From Harmonia axyridis (lineage: Eukaryota > Arthropoda > Insecta > Coleoptera > Coccinellidae), in the NCBI RefSeq assembly GCF_914767665.1, contig NC_059503.1, forward strand, positions 29,636,001 through 29,700,000: a stretch of 64,000 nucleotides of DNA, read 5' to 3'. The notes under the pieces are model-generated. The model saw nothing but the letters and a program-made list of their open reading frames with translations. It ran no database searches and was not told the DNA's origin. This document shows positions 9,710 through 23,021 of this stretch, piece by piece. Numbering within the stretch: the stretch's first letter is position 1; each line of letters starts with the position of its first letter. Made by a program: the position numbers and the translations under genes.

Positions 9710-12156
9710 ATGAATCAGAAACTTTGTAGAATTGTAAAATATGGTCGATTAATGGGAGTATTTCCTTTTAAATTTTACGTTTATTCAAATAAGATTCGTT
9801 TGAGTTATTCCAAACTATTCATCATTTATAGCACAGGAATTCTCATATTATCAGGTGAGTGGAGCATTATTCTTTTAATATATTCAATATTCCATTTTTT
9901 TTGGTGCAGTTGTTACAGGTATTTGGTGCCCACAAAGTGTACCGATGGTTATCAAACTTTTCTATCAGACGAGTAATGTTATTGCTGCAGCATCCCATAT
10001 TTTGATTTTGTCTTTCAAAAAGGACCATTTAGAATGTTTCATCAATAAAATAGAGAAGGTTTAATTTGAATAATAAATATTTTGCGCGCTTGTTCTATGA
10101 GGGAGCTCACCCAAATTGTAGAATTTTGAGATAAAACCAATTTAAATTATTTGACCATCCGTGATCACGATATTAAGAACATAGCAGGAGTTAACTGGTA
10201 TATGGAGGCGAGAAACCGCGACAGATGGCAGGGCTGCCACCAGACTTTTGGCGCCCCGGCAAAATAAAATTTCGCCGCCCTAATTCCCTAATTGTCTACC
10301 TTCATTGAATGCTATCAAATTGATATGTTTTGCTATTTTCCAGAGAAACAATTATTTTTAGCAGTTGAGGACACAATAGAATTAGGTACATTCATTACTA
10401 AATATTTTTCGATTTAATGAGTCACATATACAGGTTGTTCCACCATTTACGTGAAGTCTTATCATAGTACTAGGGCTAAAATTTTCGAATTTTTTTTCGA
10501 CACAGTAACATTAGGTTCCATTAGATCTACATTCTCAAATTGTTGGGAAATACTGCTTAAAACCATTTTTGAGATATTTAGAAACTTCATAAAATGAAGA
10601 ATTTTAGGAAAAACCTAATAACTCCGAAATGAATTTATTTGAATGAGATTTTGAAAGTGAATACTAGAAGAATGGAGGTGAGTACTTGATAGTCATTGAG
10701 AACTGTACCGACTGTTCGTGAAGAGACAATTCATTGATGACTTATTCAACTTTTAATACTGGGCATCCTCAAAATTTGCTACTAAAAATAGAATACATGG
10801 TCATTTGGAAAAAGCCCTATATCAACTTTTGAAATCGCCAAAAAAATAATACTTACGTTGTCACGAAAACAGAAAAACCCTGTAGAACCTACGAATTTAC
10901 ACATGACTGTTGGTTATATGGAAGAATAATTCAGATAGTCGAAATATTCGGGTGATTTCTTAATGCCAATGAGCGAATGAACAAGCGCACAAAAGTTCCA
11001 GGCCCAATACTTTATTTAGTTTTGATTCTAAACTTTTTTCTTCTTTTTGAGGTCGATAAACTTATTGGAAATAAATTCGTAGTTGAACGAAAAAATTGGG
11101 CAAGGATAGAAATCTGCATTTTTGCCTTTATTTTTCCCTTGATGATTCTCGATATAATACTTAACCATAAGGAAGGAGAAACTTACAATGAGTTGAACTA
11201 TTTCATATCGAGAGTATTGTTTTTCTATGTCGATACAGCGATCATCCTGAATTATAAAAGTTGTGTGGAAGTGATCAAGGCCGAAATAATGAATTTTCGT
11301 AAAGATTTAATGAATGTTTTCGTTGAAATGGAAAAAATATATAACTTTGTTACAATTCCCAAGAAAACGTCGAAACCAGATAAGGATCACGCCTCCAACA
11401 AGGAAAAATGTAAGATAAAACACTAATTCTGAAGGAGTTGATTTCTGAATAACCTGAAGTTTCTAGTAAACCTTGATTTTTCTTGTATGGTGCAGACCTA
11501 CACTACTATTTTTGAAGCTACTGAAGCTCTTAACAGCTGTTATAATATACCTATATTGGTAAGAATTATTAAAAATCATATCTCTATCGCTATCATGAAC
11601 TATCTATTGCAGATTTCTTCGATAATATGTATGACAAACATCATCATGATACCATTTGTGCTTTATTTGAAGATGACAGAATCTCATGGGTATTCAGGAC
11701 TCTTACCAGGTTTAAATTGGCTCATTGGATACAGCTTGAAAATCTTGATGATAGTGGAGCCTTGTCATTCCTGCCAGAATCAAGTAAAAGTTGAACATAA
11801 GAATTGATCTGAGTTTCATTGAGCTATTTTGCAGGGTAGAGACTTGGCTCAACTTCTGATCATATATTCATGTAAAACGAATTCAAGACAAGCAAATCAG
11901 GTCAGGAAATATTTATTTGAGCAAGCAACTATTGAATTTGATGATTTTTAGCTCAAGAAGTTTAATGTGTTGATGAATGAATCACCAATTCAATTTCATA
12001 TAGGAGGTATTGTAAATATAACAAGATCTTTATTACCTGCAGTGAGTTCATTTTTATAATTTTTGAAAATAAAATCAATTCCTTCTTTTTTAGATCCTAT
12101 CTGGGTTCACAACTTACCTAGTCATCTTATTCCAAATAAAAAATGATATTTGTTGA
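9710..12156 (+). CDS. Gustatory receptor Gr-b (intact, 8 exons, 403 aa)
   Basis: Predicted exons: 9710-9854, 9910-10058, 10974-11409, 11467-11558, 11613-11783, 11835-11900, 11952-12041, 12094-12156. All introns are GT-AG, phases agree at each junction, and the total of 1212 nt gives 403 aa. Exons 3 and 5 carry the transmembrane blocks. Exon 5 ends WLIGYSLKILMIVEPCHSC, the TM6 block. Exon 6 reads YSCKTNSRQANQ. The last exon has TTYLVILFQI, the C-terminal Gr signature. The likely product is a plasma-membrane chemoreceptor in gustatory neurons; the ligand is unknown. It converges on Gr-c1, with 204 bp between the stop codons. The acceptor of exon 3 (caatgag) is the least certain boundary. Intron 2 holds a hAT-like fragment. 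This is the only complete Gr-b; a truncated copy lies at 25251-26474. Confidence 0.85.
10229..10400. repeat. hAT-like element fragment in intron 2 of Gr-b
   Basis: It begins CAGGGCTGCCACCAG and continues TTTTGGCGCCCCGGC, followed by CCTTCATTGAATGC. This is the same layout as the left end of the hAT element at 23022 (CAGGGCCCCCGC, then TTTTGGCGCCCCTTAAG, then CCTTTATTGAATGC). The right end is not seen, so the bounds are approximate. Confidence 0.5.
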
Positions 12157-12360
12157 AATAAAACCATGTGGATATATATTGTGACATTCACGTATTTAAC
12201 ATTGTTCTCAAAGAATATTCTGATGAAGTGTTATTTCAATTAAATTATTAGGTACTTTATTAGGCTATTTTAACATATGTTGTTTGTGCTTTATAAGTAT
12301 TATGCAATGAGAAGAGATTTTAATTATAACGTTTTGATGTCTTGAAGTATTTTCTTGTAT

Positions 12361-15300
12361 TTAAGGATTCAGCTGGATCATAATAACAAGATATGTAGTC
12401 ACTGCGCTTGCAATCTGAAATCAAAGAATTTAGGTAGAAGGAATAGAAATAACAATAAACCACTTACTGAAGCAAGAACAGGCCTTCTTATAGTGACAAT
12501 TCCACATGAATTGAAATTCAATATACACAGCTGACCTTGTAAAGCTAAAATCTCAAGCTGAAATAAAAAATGAACATTTTAATATATATTAATCTGCAAC
12601 TTTACTCGTTTACGGGTCTACCTTTTGTTTGACCTCTTTATTTTCAACTTTGCTCAACAGGTGCACAACCAATGGGTTCGTCTTCTCATACTGTAACAAA
12701 ATGTGTGAAATTCTAATCTACGATTACACATGAAATTAGAGACCTCTTCTAGACATCTGTGAGTTGGTTCTACGATGATAAACAGCCTTCCAATGTGAAC
12801 AGAAATCCAAAGGATTTGGAGGCATATAAAGAGAGGCCTATAATTATTTCCAGTAATGAACAGAAATGGTGTTATGACGAGATGCAGAAGACAGCTGGTC
12901 ATTATAAACTGAAACGAAGAAAGTTTGGAAATTCAACGACGAAGTTTCTTTTTCAAGTTGAATCTCCCAATACAGACGACAAAACTACCCTCAAAAACGC
13001 CATTATATCAGAAATGTGGGAAACACAAACGTGAAGTAAGGAGTTTTTGAGCGCTCGTTGATTCATGCGCAAATTGCACTCTTGAAGATCTTATATTTAT
13101 AAGAAGTGATTCAAAATTCAGTATCAAGATTTCAGAGATGTATTTTTCAGGTCAAAATAACATTTTTTTTCATAAACATGTGTCCGCAGATCGCATCGTT
13201 ACCGAACTACAGAGCGTTGAAGTTTTTTCTTTATAGCTCTTTCATCCATTATGCCGAGTGATAGTAACAAGCTACAGGGAGATGTTTTTTCAGGGGTTAA
13301 GCCCTTTTTCGCTCGATATACATTTTTGTAGTACGCCGATGGTGGATTCATATGAATTTATTCTATATTTAGTGAATACATTAACTAAATCAATAGATTT
13401 TTTGTCTCTTATAGTTTGTACGCATCTGTGATCTTCAACGAGACAAAGTGGAATTATTTTTTGTAGTTCCTAACATTTAATTAAAATTTTTGACCAAGGA
13501 TATGAATCTAACACAATGATGAAAAGAAATCCATTTGTGATCTATATTACAAGTTTCCTTCAAAATTAACTAAAAACAAGAAACCTAAACGAACCAATAT
13601 CTTAAATTCGATCTCAATATTAAAAAAAATGAAAGAGCTAGGTATGTAAAAACATTGAAAAACTTTGAAACATTACTCTGTAGTTCGGTAATGAAGCGTT
13701 TTCGGACACATGTTTATGGAAAAAAAAAATCTTATTTCGACCTGAAAAATACGCCCGTTGAAATCTTGATACTGAATTTTGAATCACCTTGTATGCGGGT
13801 ATATGTGGTCTCCAAGGGTGCAATTGGTGCATCATTAGATTCTGAGTTCACGTCAGTGCTTTCTGTATTTTTTTTTTGATATTCTATGGTTCTGACGAAT
13901 GATATGATATTTTGCCTGCGGCTTGGATTGGTTATTTTATAATATATAGGGTGATCCAGATTTTAGTTCCGTAACTTTGGTATTGGATAGATAAATTTTT
14001 TTTCTGGAAAAAAATTCATATAAACATATATCCTAACAAGATTCGTTTTCGAGATGCAGGGTTGTAAAATTTGAAAAGTTTATAATTTCGTACGAAGCTT
14101 GAAATTCAAATCTCAACCTGATTGGATCTGTAATCACTGGAGTATTGGGTATTTCTTTTCCAATTTTTTTCCTGAATTTTCTATTATTCGGTTGATGGGT
14201 GCAGCTAGAAATTTGACATGGAACAAAATCCTTATTGAAATTACAACGAGCTTTGAAATTAGTTCTTTTCTGGAAACGATTTGTTCGTTGAGGACAATAT
14301 TTTTGAAAACATGTTAATATTATCTACAAAAAGCTAAATTGCGATGCGGATAATTAGAATTGAAAATTGTTTTACTTACCAAGAGAGGATATCCAAAACA
14401 ATCATTGATGTAGTTGACAGAAGTAAAGATTTCTGCATGTACCCTGATGAAATTGCTAATTTTTTGAGGCGTGAGCTCTATTTGAATTGAATTGAGGAAT
14501 ATAAGTCTGAGATGTAGTCATTTTTCTTCGAATCTTACCATTAATAGTAGAGTAGGTTTTTCCTGTCAATATATAATTCTCCAAGACATCTCCTTCACTT
14601 CCTATCAGCAATTTAGAATCAGGAGTTTTTTTAACATCCGTTTTTTGCAGGAACACATCAGGCTTCCTGTTGATCTCTTGTTGTATTGCAGAGTTCAGAC
14701 CAATAATACGTTTTTTCACGTAATAGGTGAAATTACAGTATGAAAGCTCTTGGCTCATGACAGCCAAATACATTATATAAAAGGGGAAATAGTATTTAAA
14801 GTATCTTGCACCATCTTCTTTACGTTTGAATCTATCCATCCAAGAGTAAATATCTAAGGTGAATACTAGAAGGAATATAGTGTAAACTGTTAAGGCTATA
14901 GTCAGTACAACCCTTTTTTCTTTCTTGAGCTGGTTTTTCGATTCGTTCATGATTGAATTTATCTACATATAGATGAAACAATTTTTGGACACTAAAAAGA
15001 ATTGGTGTGCTTTGTCAACTTACCTTATGGAAACATTGTAATAAATTAAGAAGCTGATTTAGCTTATATGGGCTCACCAATATACCAAATAGAACACTAC
15101 ACACTATGATTCCTATATCAGAAATCACTACCAACTTATTGTTGGGTAGATTCATTCGTAGAGAATTTTCAGAGACTGCATCATTGACGAGTCCTAGTAC
15201 AGTTACAAAACCTGTTGAATATTTTGAATTGATATAGGTATCGATCATTTACACCAAACTCACTCAAAATAATGCCAAATGCATAGCTATAAAATATGTA

Positions 15301-15441
15301 TTTTTTGGATCTCTCTACCACATAATATTTCTTAATTTGATGATAAGATATCGGTGCCAAACCAAACACTCTCATGAAGAAAATTGTCGGTTTCAAATAT
15401 TCGAAAACAGGAGCAGAAATAATAATCTTTGAATCCACCAT
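12361..15441 (-). CDS. Gustatory receptor Gr-c1 (intact, 8 exons, 421 aa)
   Basis: Predicted exons, 5' to 3': 15441-15264, 15211-15024, 14962-14539, 14477-14380, 12908-12744, 12690-12622, 12557-12468, 12414-12361. The total of 1266 nt gives 421 aa with no internal stop. Hydrophobic blocks include VVLTIALTVYTIFLLVF (exon 3), FYIMYLAVMSQE (exon 3) and ILWISVHIGRLFIIVEP (exon 5). Exon 6 begins YEKTNPLVVHLLS, the conserved kTN loop. The end reads TTYLVIMIQLNP and stop. The exon 5 donor is GAG|gtctct, which is weak but is GT in both paralogues. The start is the first ATG before VDSKIIIS; an upstream in-frame TTG is ignored. Intron 4 (1.5 kb) holds a fold-back element. The near-identical paralogue Gr-c2 is in unit B. 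Confidence 0.87.
13105..13790. repeat. Fold-back element in intron 4 of Gr-c1
   Basis: The left arm (GTGATTCAAAATTCAGTATC onward to ACCGAACTACAGAG) is inverted at 13655-13790, ending GATACTGAATTTTGAATCAC. The arms are about 130 bp, with an AT-rich middle. The unit B copy (27383-28961) has a Tc1-like element inserted in its left arm. Confidence 0.75.
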
Positions 15442-17145
15442 ATTCAAAGATGTATTCAAGCGTGGAAAACAAATACTCGTACAATACTAATGAGTTCAAA
15501 TGCATGCTTCGATATTCTTTATAAACGGCGCCAATGTGAAAAACAAACTAAAATATTCAGATATTCAGGGCAAATAACCACACATCTATTTTATTTTGAT
15601 GGATAGGGTTGAATATGTTGTACAGGATGATGAAAGAAAAAATAATTTTCCAATGAATTCATGTTTGATATAATGTATAAATAGGTTAATTGTTGTTGAA
15701 ATGCATATATCTTGCTCATATCGCGTGTTGGTGAAGCTTCTATTTCTTGAGCTGTACGAGTATGACAAGGTATGTAGTTACAGCACCCATTACCTGAAAA
15801 AATTTCAATGAAGTTTTATTCTTTCATTTCAAACAATTGAAAATATGGAATGAGAAAAAACCTGTTTTATGAAATATTAATTGGAAGCTATTTCAATATT
15901 GATCTTTCGTATTTTCATTTTCAATAAAACCATTATAAATTCGTATACCTATCGTAATGCCTAGAAGTTTAATTGGAAATGAAGCATATTACGCACATCT
16001 AGAAAAAGTTACGTGGAGTGAATAATTCTAAAAGTGCATATTTGTCTTGAAACTCGAGTTGTACTTTTTCTACGACCGCAATTACATCTTACGCAAATCC
16101 AAAAACTGGTTGAAAATCGCGACACAATTACGAAATGTCAAAAAGTTATTGGCTACGTGGGCTGATATTAATTCGTTTCCGTGGCAACTACTGAAGGTTT
16201 TATCTTATTGGTTATTCGCCGATGCGAGTTACTTTTCAGATGCTACCCTATTGGTTGTTGATCGTGCTGTTTAATTGTTTACGGTAAAGTAAATCGCACA
16301 GACTGTTTCGTGCAGCAGTGAATAAGGTCACAATAGCCAGAATGGTATCCAATATCCGATAACGGTTTGACACTATCAAGAAGAAGAAATCGCAGTTTTA
16401 CGTCACACAGTGCTTAAATAGACAGTTTTAAAGTTGGCGAGTTGTACGATTTTCGCCATTTTTTGTAGGGGCAGTAGAAAAAGATACAGTACACAACTCG
16501 GGTTGTAGGACAATAATGCACTACTGAAATTACGCACTCGCCGCAGCTTTTTTAGTTTTTCTTGTCGTGCCTCTTGTTATGTAAAATAGTCTATGATATG
16601 ACCCAAGTTCTATGATCTTATGAATTACAAATATGTATGACGTCACCAGTTCAAATAACCGCTAAATAGAAATGAAACAGAAAACAAATTTTTACTTTGA
16701 AAGCATATTTGAATAATGATATCATTCGAATCACACGCGGCTTAAAGTCTCAAACACATTTGCAGGTTTTCTCAGACGTTTTCCATCACACTCCGCAGCG
16801 TGTTGACAATTTCGAGAATTTCCTACTGAATTGCTGTTTTGGTGTCTTCAAAGGTTCTAAATTGATATTTGGAAACCTCACAAAAAAAGTTAAACTGGCT
16901 TAAATCTAAGAAATTGAGTGAGATTACTTAAACCAGATTACTTTTCCCGAAACTATTGCGTTAAGGTGCAGTAAACTATAGCCCCATCTTGCTGGTCCAA
17001 AAGCTCTCTGAATGATGTTTTTATTTTCAACTATAATATTTGGAATCGTTCAAGGAAAAATATTAACCTCCTGAATTTTTAACTGTTTATTTTTTGGAAT
17101 GTGTAAAATTCAAAAATCGAATTAAAAAAAAGTTCGTACGTTGCC

Positions 17146-17503
17146 GAGAGCTTTTGCAAGAGATTTGATTCAAAATTATTTTGCTCTATTTCATTAAACA
17201 ATGCATTTTTGAAGTAAAAATTCATGGAAATAATATTGCAAATTCATTTCTCGAAAACCAACATATTATCATGATATTGAAATTATACAGACTGTTCTCA
17301 AATTCGAGGTACAATCGAAAATGAAGAAAAAAAGTTCGATAGACAAGGGCCCGCAAAAGCTTTGTTTTCGAGATGCAGGGTGTTAACGTATAATTTTTTT
17401 TTGTTTTTTCTCATAGCAACATTCATACACCAGATGTTTAACTCAAATTTGGCTTTGATATTCCAATTTGAAGTTTGAATAATGTGACTTTCGAATGCAA
17501 ATC
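17146..17503. repeat. Single unit of the 354-bp repeat (unit A)
   Basis: One copy of the sequence that forms a 14-copy array in unit B. Shared landmarks are GAGAGCTTTTGCAAGAGATT at the start, ATTATCATGATATTGAAATT in the middle and TTTCGAATGCAAATC at the end. It lies in the intron between Gr-d1 exons 7 and 8. It is the best proxy for the pre-expansion state. Confidence 0.85.
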
Positions 17504-20500
17504 TACAGGGTGATATTTTTTTGGAAGAGTTCCCGCTTCTTTCCGCCAGACCTTTTTCTTGGTGGAACACTGGTAGAAAAAAGTAAAAAGAAACTGTGGT
17601 CCAGTACTACCCTTCTTCGTGTTTTGTAGTTAATTGTATCTGCTACTGATTTCGAGAAATAGATTCCAAATAGTTCCCAAGTAACCTTCAGGAAAATCCA
17701 AATTATAATAGATCCAGTTAGTAACTTTTGATGAATGAATTAATTATGAGTTTCTGTACTTATTTACCCAGAAAAGCATTATAAAGCAAAGATTAATAAA
17801 GATTCGATAATCTGGTATAATCGTCACAAAAAACACCTCGTATCTCGAAAATAAAGCGTTTGCCGATGTTTATAGGAGATCTTTTCTTAAAATTATCCAA
17901 TTAGTCTCTCATTGACCTTTGTACCTCCAATTTAGGAACACTTTGTATATTTCTACGATGATACTGAATCTAATATTTCTTACCACAGTCCTAGCACTAA
18001 TACTTTCGGATATCTGAATTTTTGAATTGATTATTTTTTGAACCTTCACTCAGAGCTTAATGTCTAGTCCACTGTAATTCGATTTTTCCTGATTTATTAA
18101 CCGTGTTTGCTATGGATTCAGATATTCTGAGAGGAAATAATAAACAAAAGAGAAATAATCGCAGCGTTACTACCTAGTAATTTTTTTATATCTACATTAT
18201 ACTTCATTCTCCTCTGAATTACAAAACCATATTTACATTTGAGATAATAGCTAATTACAGTAACCATGAGCTATATTTCACGATAAAGATCATTCAAACT
18301 GAAATATAGTTCTTATAGTTGTCAACTTACTGCAGCATAGATTGTCCTTTGAAGGGATATCATATCCACAGAGTTGAATTAAATGTTCCACATTTGGTAT
18401 TGCGTAGCAAACAGTTCAGTCTGAAAATTAAGTACAGGGTGTATCACCTAAGAGGGGTCTCTGGATTTTGTGGCTTATTTTTCAAGCAAAATTGAAAAGT
18501 GACTCATCAGTATGATGGTATTTTTCACGGGTTATTCAAATATTTTATTGAAAGAACTATCGAACCAAGGCATGGAAAGTTATTGAGGAAAAATCGTTTT
18601 TCCAAAAATAAATTATTTTTTTTGTGAATTTGACTGGTTTTCAGAATAAGAAGGTCTAGAGACAATTCCTCACCAATTGTATCTTCATTTAAACTTCCGG
18701 TTTTCTAGATAACGAGATTTTTTAACAAAATATACTTCATAATATCTTTTCATAATTTCTGAATGCTCAATTGAGAGCTTTGAATGAAAATTCAGGCTTT
18801 ATATTTCAGTTTTTATTATATAATCGAGATTGAAAACTTCAAAATTTGACAATCAAATATTTGTAGAACCATAGACAACATGGATATATTTTGCGAATAT
18901 GGAATCTGAATTTACTCAAGTTGATTTTGAATGGAATCGCTTGATATTCAGATATTCGGATCCAGAATCGATTGAGCATTCATAAAATATGAGTATATTT
19001 TGCAAGAGAAATGTTTCTGTTTTTAGCAAATCGGAAGTTCAAATGAAGAAACAATTGATGAGAAATTGTCTGTAGAGAGCCAACTATCATTTCATTTTGA
19101 AAACCAGTCAAAATTTGAAAAAAAAATATTTTTCCTCGATAACTTTGTATGTCTTGGTTCGATGGTTTTTCCAATAACATATTTGGATAGGCTGTGAAAA
19201 ATACTCTCATTGTGATGGGTCACTTTTTAATATTGCTCGAAGGATAAGCCACAAAATCCAGTGACCCGTTGATGTGAACCACCTGTATGTGACTTTCGAA
19301 CATTATCAACTGAATCAAAAGTTTTACCTGTTTTCTCAACTGTCCATCTTTGGCTTGTTTCATCAGTTGAATAATCAAGAACTTGGTCTTTGCATGCTAC
19401 AAGAAAATATTGAAACTTTGATCAATTATTCTGTGTTCTTCAAACCTCAGAAAATACTCCATGAATTGGTTCAATCAAAAGAAACAGGTGTGTGGTTCTC
19501 AATGTCATCCATTGGTCCATAATTATGGTTGGCTCTCTAGCTATTAGGATCCAAGGGTATATAAGCATTTCAAAGATGAAATTGATCAGTATGAGCTGAA
19601 GAATATTTCGAGTCGATTTGATAGCTTTTTTGATTCAGATTAGATACTATCAAAAATTCTTAGCAGGATTGGATAATCGAAGAACTTATCGATGGAGTTG
19701 ACACATAAATAAATTTGGTCGTGAACAGTAATCAAACGGTTCAGTTGTTGTAGGTGGGAATCTATAAGGAGAAAAAAAGAGATAGAGAAGAAATTTTCAC
19801 TTCAATAATAACCCTTCTATCTAGTTATACATCATCTCTAGTTATACACACTATACATGGTGTCTTCAAATTAGACGTGAACCTTGGAGGACGTGTTAGT
19901 ATGACTCATTTGCTGTCGTTTGAGCCCTATCTAGTGATAACCAGAAACCAAAAGTTTACGAGATATTTGAGTTCTTTTGATTTTTTAAAGATTTCTCACT
20001 CTACTTTGTTTTTGTCAATTATTTCTACGTTGACCAAAGTCCGGATCTAGCACCATCAGAATAGGCGAAGAAGCAAAATTGAGAATTGAAAGTAAATTTT
20101 TGGTGGAATGTGATAACTGAAGAATTAAGAAAGAAGGCACGTGCTTGTATAAGGAATGGCGGATTTCATTTCGAACATAATTCATGAATACATTTTTACT
20201 GAAATTATGAGTTCAAAGAAAATAAAAAATATTGAATTCATTACTTTCATTCCTTTGCTTCTTTCCCCTTTCAAAGCGAAATCTGCTAAAACAGAACTAG
20301 AGCATGCATTCTAACGAAAAAATTTTAGGAAAAAAAAAAAATTTGAACTTTTTTAAATAATTTTGTCATACATATAAATTCGAAAGTTGCTGGCAAATTT
20401 TTATGAGAAAATTCTTTTCTTCATATACCAACTTTCAAATCAAACTAATTCTTATTCAACATTGTTTCATCTTTTCCATACTTATCATATCCTTTCCTGA

Positions 20501-21175
20501 TGAAAATGATCCAAAATTCGAATCAAACTTGGTCAACATAGAAAGAATTGAGAGAAAATGAAGTAAGATGAGAAATTTTTTAAAAACACAAGAACTAAAA
20601 TATTATGGAAACTGTTGATTTTCGGTTATCAATAAATATGTCTCAATCGACAGCAAATGATCGACACCTCCTTCAAGGTTGACGTCTACATTGGAAACAC
20701 CCTGTATATTCTATTTATAGCTCTCGACTAAATTTTCTCTGATTATGATTGACTAATAATTGAATAATGTGTATACACAGGCATTCCCCAAAACCTTCCT
20801 TTTGAGTTGTAAGAACAAGTGAGGTCACTTCTGTTCAAGTACAATGACTACGGTACATTGAAGCTTCGATCTCTATTCCCGGCACACCTTTTTCTTAAAG
20901 CAGAGCAATCTTAATGGACGTTCTACCTTATCCACTGCTGTTTGGAATATACCAGTCATGGACTCCTTTATCCCGATATGAAAGGGGTTAACTGACGGGA
21001 ATCGGGAGTGCCTATCATCTTTCGTAGCCTTTTAGAAAGGCCTGAATGGCTGAATAGACATTTAGATGGAGATTGAGTAGTACAGTGCACCATTCACTGA
21101 TGCTCGTAGAAATAATCAATTCAAAGTACAAACTTTCGACGCTGTGAAACAAGTGGTTCGAGTAGTGGAATCACG

Positions 21176-22180
21176 GATGGATATAACCGCAAACAAGTCA
21201 CAGGGGCTGTGTTCTTGGATGTAGCCAAAGTGTTTGATAAAATATGGCACAAAGGACTGCTATACAAACTGCTTGCGGCAGGTTTCCCACTATCCATGGT
21301 CCAACTTTTAGCTTCTAACCTTCATTCTTGCAAGTTTAGAGCCAGAGTTGAAGGAGTATTGTCTTCAGAGAGGTCTCTTTCAGCCGGAGTTCCGCAAGGA
21401 TCTCTGCTGTCTCCAATATTGTTCACAATATTGTATGTATCCGACAGGCTAAAAAAGGAGAAAACCTCCATGGCACTGTACGCTGACGACACCGCCATTC
21501 TTGACAGTTCTTGGTGTCCCAAAATGGCAACGAGGTACCTACAAAAAGCCATCTACAGACTTCAAACTTGGTTTGCTCGATGAAGAATTGAAGTACCTAC
21601 ACCCTGAGAAGAACGAAGCCGTTCTTTTCAGCCGAATGAAAAAATATCCCCAAGGACACGTCGTAATGTTCGGTAGGAGGATCGAATGGAAAAACGAGGT
21701 CAAGTATCTGGGAGTGATACTTGACAAAAAGCTCACTTGGAATCAACACGTCATATCAGCTATGACGAAGGAAAAGACAGCAGCGGCAGCGTTGCAATCG
21801 CTGCTTCGTAAAAGCAGCAAGATGTCTCTTTCCAGCAAGCTTCTTCTATATACAGGTCCATCATTCAGCCGGTCATACATGAAGACCTACAACTACCATT
21901 CCTAGACGACCATCAGAAAGATCTGAGCGTGAAGACCTCAGTAAAATGGAAAATCACGCAAACCCTGTTATAAGGAAGGCTAGCGACTATGATGAAAAAG
22001 CCCCTAGGAAACACAAACGACCGAAGATGGCACTTCCCTAGGAAGTGCGTGTTAAAGTCAAACTCTTACTGGCACAGAGATTGTGTAATGATTACACAAA
22101 ATTTCTGAGTGGCATATTGCCATTTGCTAGAGCAGAGCAAAATAGCTCACTAGAGGAGAATTATATTGAGATTGAGCAGT
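21176..22180 (+). pseudogene. Jockey-like LINE reverse transcriptase relic (unit A copy)
   Basis: The translation shows RT motifs in order: VFLDVAKVFDKIWHKGLLYK, then SAGVPQGSLLSPILFTI, then ALYADDTAIL with the catalytic YADD, and later VKYLGVILDKKLTWNQHV. A TGA ends the first frame at about 21581 (after TWFAR), and the next segment is in another frame. The 5' ORF and endonuclease are absent. The remaining sequence to about 22180 is a degraded C-terminal or 3' UTR part. The same insertion is present in unit B, so it predates the duplication. It lies antisense in intron 3 of Gr-d1. Confidence 0.85.
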
Positions 22181-23021
22181 AAAAGGCTAATAGCCTGACT
22201 GCAAAAGAGAAAGAAGTTTCAAGTTGCAAGCTTTCGACGCTTGTATCTGGTGGAAGAATCGTTGAAGTGCCATGTTCCTCTGATTAATCAGATGCACGAT
22301 TCTATCTTCATAAAGTATATAACCTTTGATCAAACAATGGAAATTTTGATTTGAGACTAGAGGGCTAGATTTTTTCAACGTGATTATGAGATAAGTTGGT
22401 AGTAGTCCATCGAAGTATGCATGAAATTTCATCGTATATATTTACTATCTCATTTTAAAGGTCAGTGACATACACTTTTCATTGCTACGATTAGTGAATA
22501 CCTACTGAATACTGTGATTTGATTGAAAAATGGACTTGAGTTTGAAATATAAGGCCTTTTCAAGGTTGAGTATTCATGAAAAACAGGAGATTGATTATAA
22601 TGGACGACCTACTACGAAATTTTTCCTACAAGTCATAAATAGAAAACTAATGAACAATATTCAATTTGCTCTGTAGCATTGTTTCTATAAACAAGCCACA
22701 AGCCGCTACTACTAAGTACATAATATTTTGGACCTTGACCATACAATTGAGAATATTTATCCTTCATCTTCGGTTCCATCCTATCGCAGATACCATTTAT
22801 GTGAACCTCATGAAAAAAAATCATCTCATCAGTTGCTCTAAAATTCTTTCTTTCTTGAAATTTTATCTCCAGTTCGATTTTCCGGTTCATCGACCTCATC
22901 CTACTCTTAACTGATCGAATGATGTTCCAGTATGCCATCTGCTGAGTTACGGTTACTGTATAGAAGATAAAGAGAGCACCATAATTTCACGAGAATTGCG
23001 ATCTAATATCTGCATTGCAAT